64,000 bases of DNA from Lepidurus packardi (lineage: Eukaryota > Arthropoda > Branchiopoda > Notostraca > Triopsidae), in NCBI GenBank assembly GCA_023053545.1, contig JAKZAN010000039.1, positions 201,001-265,000 of the forward strand, written 5' to 3'. The notes below the pieces were generated by a model that saw only the letters and a program-made list of their open reading frames with translations, did no database searches and was not told the origin of the DNA. Shown piece by piece: positions 10,821 through 23,422 of this stretch. Position 1 is the first letter of the stretch, and each line of letters starts with the position of its first letter. A program made the position numbers and the translations under genes.

Positions 10821-12670
10821 GTCCGCAAGGAATTAATTCAGTCCGTATGAAATTAATTCAGTCCGTAAGGAATTCATTCAGTCCGTAATTAATTCATTCA
10901 GTGAGAAAAGAATTCAATCAATCTTAAAGAATTAATTCAGTCCGTAAGGAACTAATTCAGTCCGTAAGGAATTAATTCAGTCCGTAAGGAATTAATTAAG
11001 TCCGTAAGGAATTAATTAAGTCCGTAAGGAATTAATTCAGTCCGTAAGGAATTATTTCAGTCCGTAATTAATTAATTCATTCCTTACGGAATTAATTAAG
11101 TCCATAAGGAATTAATTTAGTCTGTAAGGATTTAATTAAGTCCGTAATGAATTAATTCAGTCCGTAAGGAATAACTTCAGTACGTAAGGAAATAATTCAG
11201 TCCGTAATGGATTAATTCAGTACGTAAGGAATTAATTCAGTCCGTAAGGAATTAATTCAGTACGTAATCAATAAGTTCAGTACGTAAGGAATTAATTCAG
11301 TCCGTAATCGATTAATTAAGTCCGTAATGAATTAATTCAGTCCGTATGAAATTAACTCAGTCCGTAAGGAATTAATTAAGGAATTAATTCAGTCCGTAAG
11401 GAATTAATTCAGTCCGTAATTAATTAATTCATTCCTTACGGAATTAATTAAGTGAATAAGGAATTAATTCAGTCTGTAAGGATTTAATTAAGTCCGTAAT
11501 GAATTAATTCAGTCCGTAAGGAATTAATTCAGTCCGTAAGGAATTAATTCAGTCCGTAAGGAATTAATTCAGTCCGTAAGGATTTAATTCAATCCGTATG
11601 AAATTAATTCAGTCCGTAAGGAATTCATTCAGTCCGTAAGGAATTCATTCAGTCCGTAAGGAATAAGTTCAGTACGTAAGGAATTAATTCAGTCCGTAAT
11701 GGATTAATTAAGTCCGTAATGAATTAATTCAGTCCGTATGAAATTAATTCAGTCCGTAAGGAATTCATTCAGTCCGTAAGATATTCATTCAGTCCGTAAG
11801 GAATTAATTCAGTCCGTATGAAATTAATTCAGTCCGTAAGGAATTCATTCAGTCCGTAAGGAATTCATTCAGTGAGAAAAGAATTCAATCAATCTTAAAG
11901 AATTAATTCAGTCCGTAAGGAACTAATTCAGTCCGTAAGGAATTAATTCAGTCCGTAAGGAATTAATTAAGTCCGTAAGGAATTAATTAAGTCCGTAAGG
12001 AATTAATTCAGTCCGTAAGGAATTATTTCAGTCCGTAATTAATTAATTCATTCCTTACGGAATTAATTAAGTCCATAAGGAATTAATTTAGTCTGTAAGG
12101 ATTTAATTAAGTCCGTAATGAATTAATTCAGTCCTTAAGGAATAACTTCTGTACGTATGGAAATAATTCAGTCCGTAATGGATTAATTAATTCCGTAATG
12201 AATTAATTCAGTCCGTAAAGAATTAATAAAATCCGTACGGAATTAATTCAGACCGTAAGGAATTAATTCAGTCCGTAAGGAATTAATTCAGTACGTAAGG
12301 AATTAATTCAGTCCGTAAGGAATTATTTCAGTCCGTAAGGAATTATTTCAGTCCGTAAGGAATTAATTCAGTAAGAAAGGAATTCAATCAATCCATAAGG
12401 AATTAATTCAGTCTGTAAGGATTTAATTAAGTCCGTAATGAATTCATTCAGTCCGTAAGGAATTAATTCAGTCCGTAAGGAATTAATTCAGTCCGTAAGG
12501 AATTAATTCAGTCCGTAAGAAATTAATTCAGTCCGTAAGGAATTAATTCAGTCCGTAAGGAATTATTTCAGTCCGTAAGGAATTAATTAAGTCCGTAAGG
12601 AATTGATTAAGTCCGTAAGGAATTAATTCAGTCCGTAAGGAAATATTTCAGTCCGTAAGGAATTCATTCA
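10775..12670 (+). repeat. 1,870-bp tandem duplication, copy 1
   Basis: Every diagnostic unit I checked recurs exactly 1,870 bp later: GTCCGCAAGG at 10821 and 12691; TGAGAAAAG at 10902 and 12772, and at 11873 and 13743; the 32-bp hybrid at 11361 and 13231; GATATTCATT near 11,780 and 13,650. I saw no difference in the stretches compared, so this is one of the most recent events in the window. The left edge is near 10,775, where ATTAATTCA and AATATTTCA diverge. Confidence 0.85.
11361..11392 (+). repeat. 32-bp hybrid unit, first of 29
   Basis: A full monomer ending AATTAATTAAG is followed directly by the last 12 bases of another (GAATTAATTCAG), so the joint reads TTAAGGAATTAATT. Four tail types occur. 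AATTAATTCAG: 11361, 13231, 16638, 19690, 25685, 42348. ATTGATTCAG: 28579, 36605, 36897, 37884, 41045, 49860, 52503, 58127, 61700. AATGATTCAG: 30209, 30861, 32284, 33926. TTCTC: 31153, 32556, 34218 (31 bp), 38196, 41357, 45341, 48010, 50172, 58419, 59809. None occurs left of 11,361. One deletion event followed by spread explains all copies. Confidence 0.9.
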
Positions 12671-14550
12671 GTCCGTAAGGAATTCATTCAGTCCGCAAGG
12701 AATTAATTCAGTCCGTATGAAATTAATTCAGTCCGTAAGGAATTCATTCAGTCCGTAATTAATTCATTCAGTGAGAAAAGAATTCAATCAATCTTAAAGA
12801 ATTAATTCAGTCCGTAAGGAACTAATTCAGTCCGTAAGGAATTAATTCAGTCCGTAAGGAATTAATTAAGTCCGTAAGGAATTAATTAAGTCCGTAAGGA
12901 ATTAATTCAGTCCGTAAGGAATTATTTCAGTCCGTAATTAATTAATTCATTCCTTACGGAATTAATTAAGTCCATAAGGAATTAATTTAGTCTGTAAGGA
13001 TTTAATTAAGTCCGTAATGAATTAATTCAGTCCGTAAGGAATAACTTCAGTACGTAAGGAAATAATTCAGTCCGTAATGGATTAATTCAGTACGTAAGGA
13101 ATTAATTCAGTCCGTAAGGAATTAATTCAGTACGTAATCAATAAGTTCAGTACGTAAGGAATTAATTCAGTCCGTAATCGATTAATTAAGTCCGTAATGA
13201 ATTAATTCAGTCCGTATGAAATTAACTCAGTCCGTAAGGAATTAATTAAGGAATTAATTCAGTCCGTAAGGAATTAATTCAGTCCGTAATTAATTAATTC
13301 ATTCCTTACGGAATTAATTAAGTGAATAAGGAATTAATTCAGTCTGTAAGGATTTAATTAAGTCCGTAATGAATTAATTCAGTCCGTAAGGAATTAATTC
13401 AGTCCGTAAGGAATTAATTCAGTCCGTAAGGAATTAATTCAGTCCGTAAGGATTTAATTCAATCCGTATGAAATTAATTCAGTCCGTAAGGAATTCATTC
13501 AGTCCGTAAGGAATTCATTCAGTCCGTAAGGAATAAGTTCAGTACGTAAGGAATTAATTCAGTCCGTAATGGATTAATTAAGTCCGTAATGAATTAATTC
13601 AGTCCGTATGAAATTAATTCAGTCCGTAAGGAATTCATTCAGTCCGTAAGATATTCATTCAGTCCGTAAGGAATTAATTCAGTCCGTATGAAATTAATTC
13701 AGTCCGTAAGGAATTCATTCAGTCCGTAAGGAATTCATTCAGTGAGAAAAGAATTCAATCAATCTTAAAGAATTAATTCAGTCCGTAAGGAACTAATTCA
13801 GTCCGTAAGGAATTAATTCAGTCCGTAAGGAATTAATTAAGTCCGTAAGGAATTAATTAAGTCCGTAAGGAATTAATTCAGTCCGTAAGGAATTATTTCA
13901 GTCCGTAATTAATTAATTCATTCCTTACGGAATTAATTAAGTCCATAAGGAATTAATTTAGTCTGTAAGGATTTAATTAAGTCCGTAATGAATTAATTCA
14001 GTCCTTAAGGAATAACTTCTGTACGTATGGAAATAATTCAGTCCGTAATGGATTAATTAATTCCGTAATGAATTAATTCAGTCCGTAAAGAATTAATAAA
14101 ATCCGTACGGAATTAATTCAGACCGTAAGGAATTAATTCAGTCCGTAAGGAATTAATTCAGTACGTAAGGAATTAATTCAGTCCGTAAGGAATTATTTCA
14201 GTCCGTAAGGAATTATTTCAGTCCGTAAGGAATTAATTCAGTAAGAAAGGAATTCAATCAATCCATAAGGAATTAATTCAGTCTGTAAGGATTTAATTAA
14301 GTCCGTAATGAATTCATTCAGTCCGTAAGGAATTAATTCAGTCCGTAAGGAATTAATTCAGTCCGTAAGGAATTAATTCAGTCCGTAAGAAATTAATTCA
14401 GTCCGTAAGGAATTAATTCAGTCCGTAAGGAATTATTTCAGTCCGTAAGGAATTAATTAAGTCCGTAAGGAATTGATTAAGTCCGTAAGGAATTAATTCA
14501 GTCCGTAAGGAAATATTTCAGTCCGTAAGGAATTCATTCAGTCCGTAAGG
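12671..14550 (+). repeat. 1,870-bp tandem duplication, copy 2
   Basis: This is the second copy of the 1,870-bp unit. It ends near 14,550, where it continues as ATTCAATCAA plus a 19-bp TCTTAAAG unit instead of ATTCATTCAG plus GTCCGCAAGG. A third, older partial copy lies at about 16,060-17,407, offset 5,277 from copy 1 and 5,276 after a one-base deletion at about 16,677. Confidence 0.85.
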
Positions 14551-15239
14551 AATTCAATCAATCTTAAAGAATTAATTCAGTCCGTAAGGAACTAATTCAG
14601 TCCGTAAGGAATTAATTCAGTCCGTAAGGAATTAATTAAGTCCGTAAGGAATTAATTAAGTACGTAAGGAATTAATTAAGTCCGTAAGGAATTGATTAAG
14701 TCCGTAAGGAATTAATTAAGTCCGTAAGGAATTAATTAAGTCCGTAAGGAATTAATTCAGTCCGTAAGGAATTATTTCAGTCCGTAATTAATTAATTCAT
14801 TCCTTACGGAATTAATTAAGTCCATAAGGAATTAATTTAGTCTGTAAGGATTTAATTAAGTCCGTAATGAATTAATTCAGTCCTTAAGGAATAACTTCTG
14901 TACGTATGGAAATAATTCAGTCCGTAATGGATTAATTAATTCCGTAATGAATTAATTCAGTCCGTAAAGAATTAATAAAATCCGTACGGAATTAATTCAG
15001 ACCGTAAGGAATTAATTCAGTCCGTAAGGAATTAATTCAGTACGTAAGGAATTAATTCAGTCCGTAAGGAATTATTTCAGTCCGTAAGGAATTATTTCAG
15101 TCCGTAAGGAATTAATTCAGTAAGAAAGGAATTCAATCAATCCATAAGGAATTAATTCAGTCTGTAAGGATTTAATTAAGTCCGTAATGAATTCATTCAG
15201 TCCGTAAGGAATTAATTCAGTCCGTAAGGAATTAATTCA

Positions 15240-17407
15240 GTCCGTAAGGAATTAATTCAGTCCGTAAGAAATTAATTCAGTCCGTAAGGAATTAATTCAG
15301 TCCGTAAGGAATTATTTCAGTCCGTAAGGAATTAATTCAGTAAGAAAGGAATTCAATCAATCCTAAAGAATTAATTCAGTCCGTAAGGAAATATTTCAGT
15401 CCGTAAGGAATTCATTCAGTCCGTAAGGAATTCAATCAATCTTAAAGAATTAATTCAGTCCGTAAGGAACTAATTCAGTCCGTAAGGAATTAATTCAGTC
15501 CGTAAGGAATTAATTAAGTCCGTAAGGAATTAATTAAGTACGTAAGGAATTAATTAAGTCCGTAAGGAATTGATTAAGTCCGTAAGGAATTAATTCAGTC
15601 CGTAAGGAATTAATTCAGTCCGTAAGGAATTAATTCAGTCCGTAAGGAATTATTTCAGTCCGTAATTAATTAATTCATTCCTTACGGAATTAATTAAGTC
15701 CATAAGGAATTAATTCAGTCTGTAAGGATTTAATTAAGTCCGTAATGAATTAATTCAGTCCGTAAGGAATTAATTCAGTCCTTAAGGAATTAATTCAGTC
15801 CGTAAGGAATTAATTCAGTCCGTAAGGAATAAGTTCAGTACGTAAGGAATTAATTCAGTCCGTAATGGATTAATTAAGTCCGTAATGAATTAATTCAATC
15901 CGTATGAAATTAATTCAGTCCGTAAGGAATTCATTCAGTCCGTAAGGAATTCATTCAGTCCGTAAGGAATATGTTCAGTACGTAAGGAATTAATTCAGTC
16001 CGTAATGGATTAATTAAGTCCGTAATGAATTAATTCAGTCCGTATGAAATTAATTCAGTCCGTAAGGAATTCATTCAGTCCGTAAGGAATTCATTCAGTC
16101 CGCAAGGAATTAATTCAGTCCGTATGAAATTAATTCAGTCCGTAAGGAATTCATTCAGTCCGTAATTAATTCATTCAGTGAGAAAAGAATTCAATCAATC
16201 TTAAAGAATTAATTCAGTCCGTAAGGAACTAATTCAGTCCGTAAGGAATTAATTCAGTCCGTAAGGAATTAATTAAGTCCGTAAGGAATTAATTAAGTCC
16301 GTAAGGAATTAATTCAGTCCGTAAGGAATTATTTCAGTCCGTAATTAATTAATTCATTCCTTACGGAATTAATTAAGTCCATAAGGAATTAATTTAGTCT
16401 GTAAGGATTTAATTAAGTCCGTAATGAATTAATTCAGTCCGTAAGGAATAACTTCAGTACGTAAGGAAATAATTCAGTCCGTAATGGATTAATTCAGTAC
16501 GTAAGGAATTAATTCAGTCCGTAAGGAATTAATTCAGTACGTAATCAATAAGTTCAGTACGTAAGGAATTAATTCAGTCCGTAATCGATTAATTAAGTCC
16601 GTAATGAATTAATTCAGTCCGTATGAAATTAACTCAGTCCGTAAGGAATTAATTAAGGAATTAATTCAGTCCGTAAGAATTAATTCAGTCCGTAATTAAT
16701 TAATTCATTCCTTACGGAATTAATTAAGTGAATAAGGAATTAATTCAGTCTGTAAGGATTTAATTAAGTCCGTAATGAATTAATTCAGTCCGTAAGGAAT
16801 TAATTCAGTCCGTAAGGAATTAATTCAGTCCGTAAGGAATTAATTCAGTCCGTAAGGATTTAATTCAATCCGTATGAAATTAATTCAGTCCGTAAGGAAT
16901 TCATTCAGTCCGTAAGGAATTCATTCAGTCCGTAAGGAATAAGTTCAGTACGTAAGGAATTAATTCAGTCCGTAATGGATTAATTAAGTCCGTAATGAAT
17001 TAATTCAGTCCGTATGAAATTAATTCATTCCGTAAGGAATTCATTCAGTCCGTAAGATATTCATTCAGTCCGTAAGGAATTAATTCAGTCCGTATGAAAT
17101 TAATTCAGTCCGTAAGGAATTCATTCAGTCCGTAAGGAATTCATTCAGTGAGAAAAGAATTCAATCAATCTTAAAGAATTAATTCAGTCCGTAAGGAACT
17201 AATTCAGTCCGTAAGGAATTAATTCAGTCCGTAAGGAATTAATTAAGTCCGTAAGGAATTAATTAAGTCCGTAAGGAATTAATTCAGTCCGTAAGGAATT
17301 ATTTCAGTCCGTAATTAATTAATTCATTCCTTACGGAATTAATTAAGTCCATAAGGAATTAATTTAGTCTGTAAGGATTTAATTAAGTCCGTAATGAATT
17401 AATTCAG
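15240..17407 (+). repeat. Displaced copy of the A/B border region (offset about 5.28 kb)
   Basis: This stretch matches about 9,940-12,130. The offset is 5,297 at the 19-bp units (10064 and 10143 match 15361 and 15440), then 5,277 at GTCCGCAAGG (10821 matches 16098), then 5,276 at TGAGAAAAG (11873 matches 17149). The 20-bp step is one fewer ATTCATTCAG monomer. The match ends where 12,134 reads TCCTTAAGG but 17,408 reads TCCGTAAGG. The copy therefore spans the A/B border, so that border existed before this copying event. Confidence 0.75.
16670..16688 (+). repeat. Private 19-bp monomer (single-base deletion)
   Basis: TCCGTAAGAATTAATTCAG has one G fewer than the consensus. The corresponding units after 11392 and 13262 are full length, so the deletion happened after this copy separated. 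It could also be a sequencing error in a short G run. Confidence 0.8.
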
Positions 17408-19284
17408 TCCGTAAGGAATAACTTCAGTACGTAAGGAAATAATTCAGTCCGTAATGGATTAATTCAGTACGTAATGAATTAATTCAGTTCGTATGAAATT
17501 AATTCAGTCCGTAAGGAATTCATTCAGTCCGTAAGGAATTCATTCAGTCCGTAAGGAATAAGTTCAGTCTGTAAGGAATTAATTCAGTCCGTAATGGATT
17601 AATTAAGTCCGTAATGAATTAATTCAGTCCGTATGAAATTAATTCAGTCCGTAAGGAATTCATTCAGTCCGTAAGGAATTCATTCAGTCCGTAAGGAATT
17701 AATTCAGTCCGTATGAAATTAATTCAGTCCGTAAGGAATTCATTCAGTCCGTAAGGAATTCATTCAGTGTGAAAAGAATTCAATCAATCTTAAAGAATTA
17801 ATTCAGTCCGTAAGGAACTAATTCAGTCCGTAAGGAATTAATTCAGTCCGTAAGGAATTAATTAAGTCCGTAAGGAATTAATTAAGTCCGTAAGGAATTA
17901 ATTCAGTACGTAAGGAAATATTTCAGTCCGTAATTAATTAATTCATTCCTTACGGAATTAATTAAGTCCATAAGGAATTAATTTAGTCTGTAAGGATTTA
18001 ATTAAGTCCGTAATGAATTAATTCAGTCCGTAAGGAAAAACTTCAGTACGTAAGGAAATAATTCAGTCCGTAATGGATTAATTCAGTACGTAAGGAATTA
18101 ATTCAGTCAGTAAGGAATTAATTCAGTCCGTAAGGAATTAATTCAGTCCGTAAGGAATTAATTCAGTCCGTAAGGGTTTAATTCAGTCCGTAAGGTATTA
18201 ATTCAGTCCGTAAGGAATTAATTCAGTCCGTAAGGAATTAATTAAGTCCGTAATGAATTAATTCAGTCCGTATGAAATTAATTCAGTCCGTAAGGAATTC
18301 ATTCAGTCCGTAAGGAATTCGTTCAGTCCGTAAGGAATAAGTTCAGTACGTAAGGAACTAATTCAGTCCGTAATGGATTAATTAAGTCCGTAATGAATTA
18401 ATTCAGTCCGTATGAAATTAATTCAGTTCGTAAGGAATTCATTCAGTCCGTAAGGAATTCATTCAGTCCGTAAGGAATTAATTCAGTCCGTATGAAATTA
18501 ATTCAGTCCGTAAGGAATTCATTCAGTCCGTAAGGAATTCATTCAGTGAGAAAAGAATTCAATCAATCTTAAAGAATTAATTCAGTCCGTAAGGAACTAA
18601 TTCAGTCCGTAAGGAAATAATTCAGTCCGTAAGGAATTAATTCAGTCCGTAAGGAATTCATTCAGTCCGTAAGGAATTAATTCAGTCCGTATGAAATTAA
18701 TTCAGTCCGTAAGGAATTCATTCAGTCCGTAAGGAATTCATTCAGTGAGAAAAGAATTCAATCAATCTTAAAGAATTAATTCAGTCCGTAAGGAACTAAT
18801 TCAGTCCGTAAGGAAATAATTCAGTCCGTAAGGAATTAATTAAGTCCGTATGGAATTAATTAAGTCCGTAAGGAATTAATTCAGTCCGTAAGGAATTATT
18901 TCAGTCCGTAATTAATTAATTCATTCCTTACGGAATTAATTAAGTCCATAAGGAATTAATTTAGTCTGTAAGGATTTAATTAAGTCCGTAATGAATTAAT
19001 TCAGTCAGTAAGGAATTAATTCAGTCCGTAAGGAATTAATTCAGTCCGTAAGGAATTAATTCAGTCCGTAAGGATTTAATTCAGTCCGGAAGGTATTAAT
19101 TCAGTCCGTAAGGAATTAATTCAGTCCGTAAGGAATTAATTCAGTCCGTAAGGAATAAGTTCAGTACGTAAGGAATTAATTCAGTCCGTAATCGAATAAT
19201 TCAGTCCGTAATGAATTAATTCAGTCCGTATGAAATTAATTCAGTCCGTAAGGAATTAATTCAGTCCGTAAGGAATTAATTCAG

Positions 19285-19309
19285 TCCGTAAGGAATTATT
19301 TTAATTAAG
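19285..19309 (+). repeat. 25-bp junction unit (inverted monomer lost), copy 1
   Basis: An ATTATTT unit is fused to the TAATTAAG end of the inverted monomer, so the GTAATTAATT and TCCTTACGGA parts of the marker cassette are missing (35 bp lost). The following TCCATAAGG and TCTGTAAGG units are intact. The same joint occurs at 20362, 25280, 26397 and 43040. The break falls in TTAATT-rich sequence and removes exactly the hairpin-forming part. Confidence 0.9.
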
Positions 19310-20361
19310 TCCATAAGGAATTAATTCAGTCTGTAAGGATTTAATTAAGTCCGTAATGAATTAATTCAGTCCGTAAGGATTTAATTCAGTCCGTAAGGAA
19401 TTAATTCAGTCCGTAAGGAATTAATTCAGTCCGTAAGGATTTAATTCAGTCCGTAAGGTATTAATTCAGTCCGTAAGGAATTAATTCAGTCCGTAAGGAA
19501 TTAATTCAGTCCGTAAGGAATTAATTCAGTCCGTAAGGAATTAATTCAGTCCGTAAGGAATTAATTCAGTCCGTAAAGAATTAATTCAGTCCGTAAGGAA
19601 TAAGTTCAGTACGTAAGGAATTAATTCAGTCCGTAATCGATTAATTAAGTCCGTAATGAATTAATTCGGTCCGTATGAAATTAACTCAGTCCGTAAGGAA
19701 TTAATTAAGGAATTAATTCAGTCCGTAAGGAATTAATTCAGTCCGTAAGGAATTATTTCAGTCCGTAATTAATTAATTCTTTCCTTACGGAATTTATTAA
19801 GTCCATAAGGAATTAATTCAGTCTGTAAGGATTTAATTAAGTCCGTAATGAATTAATTCAGTCCGTAAGGAATTAATTCAGTCCGTAAGGAATTAATTCA
19901 GTCCGTAAGGAATTAATTCAGTCCGTAAGGATTTAATTCAATCCGTAAGGTATTAATTCAGTCCGTAAAGAATTAATTCAGTCCGTAAGGAATTAATTCA
20001 GTCCGTAAGGAGTTAATTCAGTCCGTAAGGAATTAATTCTGTCCGTGAGGATGTAATTCAGTCCGTAAGGTATTAATTCAGTCCGTAAGGAATTAATTCA
20101 GTCCGTAAGGAATTAATTCAGTCCGTAAGGATTTAATTCAGTCCGTAAGGTATTAATTCAGTCCGTAAGGAATTAATTCAGTCCGTAAGGAATTAATTCA
20201 GTCCGTAAGGAGTTAATTCAGTCCGTAAGGAATTAATTCTGTCCGTGAGGATGTAATTCAGTCCGTAAGGTATTAATTCAGTCCGTAAGGAATTAATTCC
20301 GTCCGTAAGGAATTAATTCAGTACGTAAGGAATTAATCCAGTCCGTAAGGAATTAATTCAG

Positions 20362-20386
20362 TCCGTAAGGAATTATTTTAATTAAG
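20362..20386 (+). repeat. 25-bp junction unit, copy 2
   Basis: The joint is identical to the one at 19285 and lies 1,077 bp downstream of it, after the pair of TGAGGATG subrepeats. Two copies within one block show that the joint was duplicated locally before the whole block was copied to 24.7-26.8 kb. Confidence 0.88.
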
Positions 20387-20806
20387 TCCATAAGGAATTA
20401 ATTTAGTCTGTAAGGATTTAATTAAGTCCGTAATGAATTAATTCAGTCCGTAAGGAATAACTTCAATACGTAAGGAAATAATTCAGTCCGTAATGGATTA
20501 ATTCAGTACGTAATGAATTAATTCAGTTCGTATGAAATTAATTCAGTCCGTAAGGAATTCATTCAGTCCGTAAGGAATTCATTCAGTCCGTAAGGAATAA
20601 GTTCAGTCTGTAAGGAATTAATTCAGTCCGTAATGGATTAATTAAGTCCGTAATGAATTAATTCAGTCCGTATGAAATTAATTCAGTCCGTAAGGAATTC
20701 ATTCAGTCCGTAAGATATTCATTCAGTCCGTAAGGAATTAATTCAGTCCGTATGAAATTAATTCAGTCCGTAAGGAATTCATTCAGTCCGTAAGGAATTC
20801 ATTCAG

Positions 20807-22104
20807 TGAGAAAAGAATTCAATCAATCTTAAAGAATTAATTCAGTCCGTAAGGAACTAATTCAGTCCGTAAGGAATTAATTCAGTCCGTAAGGAATTAA
20901 TTAAGTCCGTAAGGAATTAATTCAGTCCGTAAGGAATTATTTCAGTCCGTAATTAATTAATTCATTCCTTACGGAATTAATTAAGTCCATAAGGAATTAA
21001 TTTAGTCTGTAAGGATTTAATTAAGTCCGTAATGAATTAATTCAGTCCGTAAGGAATAACTTCAGTACGTAAGGAAATAATTCAGTCCGTAATGGATTAA
21101 TTCAGTACGTAATGAATTAATTCAGTTCGTATGAAATTAATTCAGTCCGTAAGGAATTCATTCAGTCCGTAAGGAATTCATTCAGTCCGTAAGGAATAAG
21201 TTCAGTCTGTAAGGAATTAATTCAGTCCGTAATGGATTAATTAAGTCCGTAATGAATTAATTCAGTCCGTAAGAAATTAATTCAGTCCGTAAGGAATTCA
21301 TTCAGTCCGTAAGGAATTCATTCAGTCCGTAAGGAATTAATTCAGTCCGTATGAAATTAATTCAGTCCGTAAGAAATTCATTCAGTCCGTAAGGAATTCA
21401 TTCAGTGTGAAAAGAATTCAATCAATCTTAAAGAATTAATTCAGTCCGTAAGGAACTAATTCAGTCCGTAAGGAATTAATTCAGTCCGTAAGGAATTAAT
21501 TAAGTCCGTAAGGAATTAATTAAGTCCATAAGGAATTAATTTAGTCTGTAAGGATTTAATTAAGTCCGTAATGAATTAATTCAGTCCGTAAGGAAAAACT
21601 TCAGTACGTAAGGAAATAATTCAGTCCGTAATGGATTAATTCAGTACGTAAGGAATTAATTCAGTCAGTAAGGAATTAATTCAGTCCGTAAGGAATTAAT
21701 TCAGTCCGTAAGGAATTAATTCAGTCCGTAAGGGTTTAATTCAGTCCGTAAGGTATTAATTCAGTCCGTAAGGAATTAATTCAGTCCGTAAGGAATTAAT
21801 TAAGTCCGTAATGAATTAATTCAGTCCGTATGAAATTAATTCAGTCCGTAAGGAATTCATTCAGTCCGTAAGGAATTCGTTCAGTCCGTAAGGAATAAGT
21901 TCAGTACGTAAGGAATTAATTCAGTCCGTAATGGATTAATTAAGTCCGTAATGAATTAATTCAGTCCGTATGAAATTAATTCAGTCCGTAAGGAATTCAT
22001 TCAGTCCGTAAGGAATTCATTCAGTCCGTAAGGAATTAATTCAGTCCGTATGAAATTAATTCAGTCCGTAAGGAATTCATTCAGTCCGTAAGGAATTCAT
22101 TCAG
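20807..22104 (+). repeat. 1,318-bp HOR, copy 1 (1,298 bp)
   Basis: This copy starts at a TGAGAAAAG unit and has a TGTGAAAAG half-way marker at 21406. It is one monomer shorter than the next two copies, because only one ATTAATTAAG unit follows the 19-bp unit instead of two. It also carries a GATATTCATT unit near 20,710 just before its start, which the later copies lack. Confidence 0.85.
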
Positions 22105-23422
22105 TGAGAAAAGAATTCAATCAATCTTAAAGAATTAATTCAGTCCGTAAGGAACTAATTCAGTCCGTAAGGAATTAATTCAGTCCGTAAGGAATTAATT
22201 AAGTCCGTAAGGAATTAATTAAGTCCGTAAGGAATTAATTCAGTCCGTAAGGAATTATTTCAGTCCGTAATTAATTAATTCATTCCTTACGGAATTAATT
22301 AAGTCCATAAGGAATTAATTTAGTCTGTAAGGATTTAATTAAGTCCGTAATGAATTAATTCAGTCCGTAAGGAATAACTTCAGTACGTAAGGAAATAATT
22401 CAGTCCGTAATGGATTAATTCAGTACGTAATGAATTAATTCAGTTCGTATGAAATTAATTCAGTCCGTAAGGAATTCATTCAGTCCGTAAGGAATTCATT
22501 CAGTCCGTAAGGAATAAGTTCAGTCTGTAAGGAATTAATTCAGTCCGTAATGGATTAATTAAGTCCGTAATGAATTAATTCAGTCCGTATGAAATTAATT
22601 CAGTCCGTAAGGAATTCATTCAGTCCGTAAGGAATTCATTCAGTCCGTAAGGAATTAATTCAGTCCGTATGAAATTAATTCAGTCCGTAAGAAATTCATT
22701 CAGTCCGTAAGGAATTCATTCAGTGTGAAAAGAATTCAATCAATCTTAAAGAATTAATTCAGTCCGTAAGGAACTAATTCAGTCCGTAAGGAATTAATTC
22801 AGTCCGTAAGGAATTAATTAAGTCCGTAAGGAATTAATTAAGTCCATAAGGAATTAATTTAGTCTGTAAGGATTTAATTAAGTCCGTAATGAATTAATTC
22901 AGTCCGTAAGGAAAAACTTCAGTACGTAAGGAAATAATTCAGTCCGTAATGGATTAATTCAGTACGTAAGGAATTAATTCAGTCAGTAAGGAATTAATTC
23001 AGTCCGTAAGGAATTAATTCAGTCCGTAAGGAATTAATTCAGTCCGTAAGGGTTTAATTCAGTCCGTAAGGTATTAATTCAGTCCGTAAGGAATTAATTC
23101 AGTCCGTAAGGAATTAATTAAGTCCGTAATGAATTAATTCAGTCCGTATGAAATTAATTCAGTCCGTAAGGAATTCATTCAGTCCGTAAGGAATTCGTTC
23201 AGTCCGTAAGGAATAAGTTCAGTACGTAAGGAATTAATTCAGTCCGTAATGGATTAATTAAGTCCGTAATGAATTAATTCAGTCCGTATGAAATTAATTC
23301 AGTCCGTAAGGAATTCATTCAGTCCGTAAGGAATTCATTCAGTCCGTAAGGAATTAATTCAGTCCGTATGAAATTAATTCAGTCCGTAAGGAATTCATTC
23401 AGTCCGTAAGGAATTCATTCAG
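22105..23422 (+). repeat. 1,318-bp HOR, copy 2
   Basis: This runs from TGAGAAAAG at 22105 to the next at 23423, with TGTGAAAAG at 22724. It has two 19-bp units, which gives 66 units minus 2 bp. Within the HOR, a first half of 619 bp and a second half of 699 bp are themselves related, so it is a dimer of diverged half-repeats. Confidence 0.87.

Larger units (their letters stand above)
18746..20806 (+). repeat. About 2-kb block, left flank of the 1,318-bp HOR
   Basis: This block matches 24,741 to about 26,840: TGAGAAAAG at 18746 and 24741, TCAGTAAGG at 19005 and 25000, the 25-bp junction at 19285 and 25280, and the 32-bp hybrid at 19690 and 25685 (all offset 5,995). Further right the offset is 6,035 (TGAGGATG units at 20046 and 26081), because the right copy has two extra monomers near 25,860. 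The block contains TGAGGATG twice, exactly 200 bp apart (20046, 20246). Confidence 0.82.
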
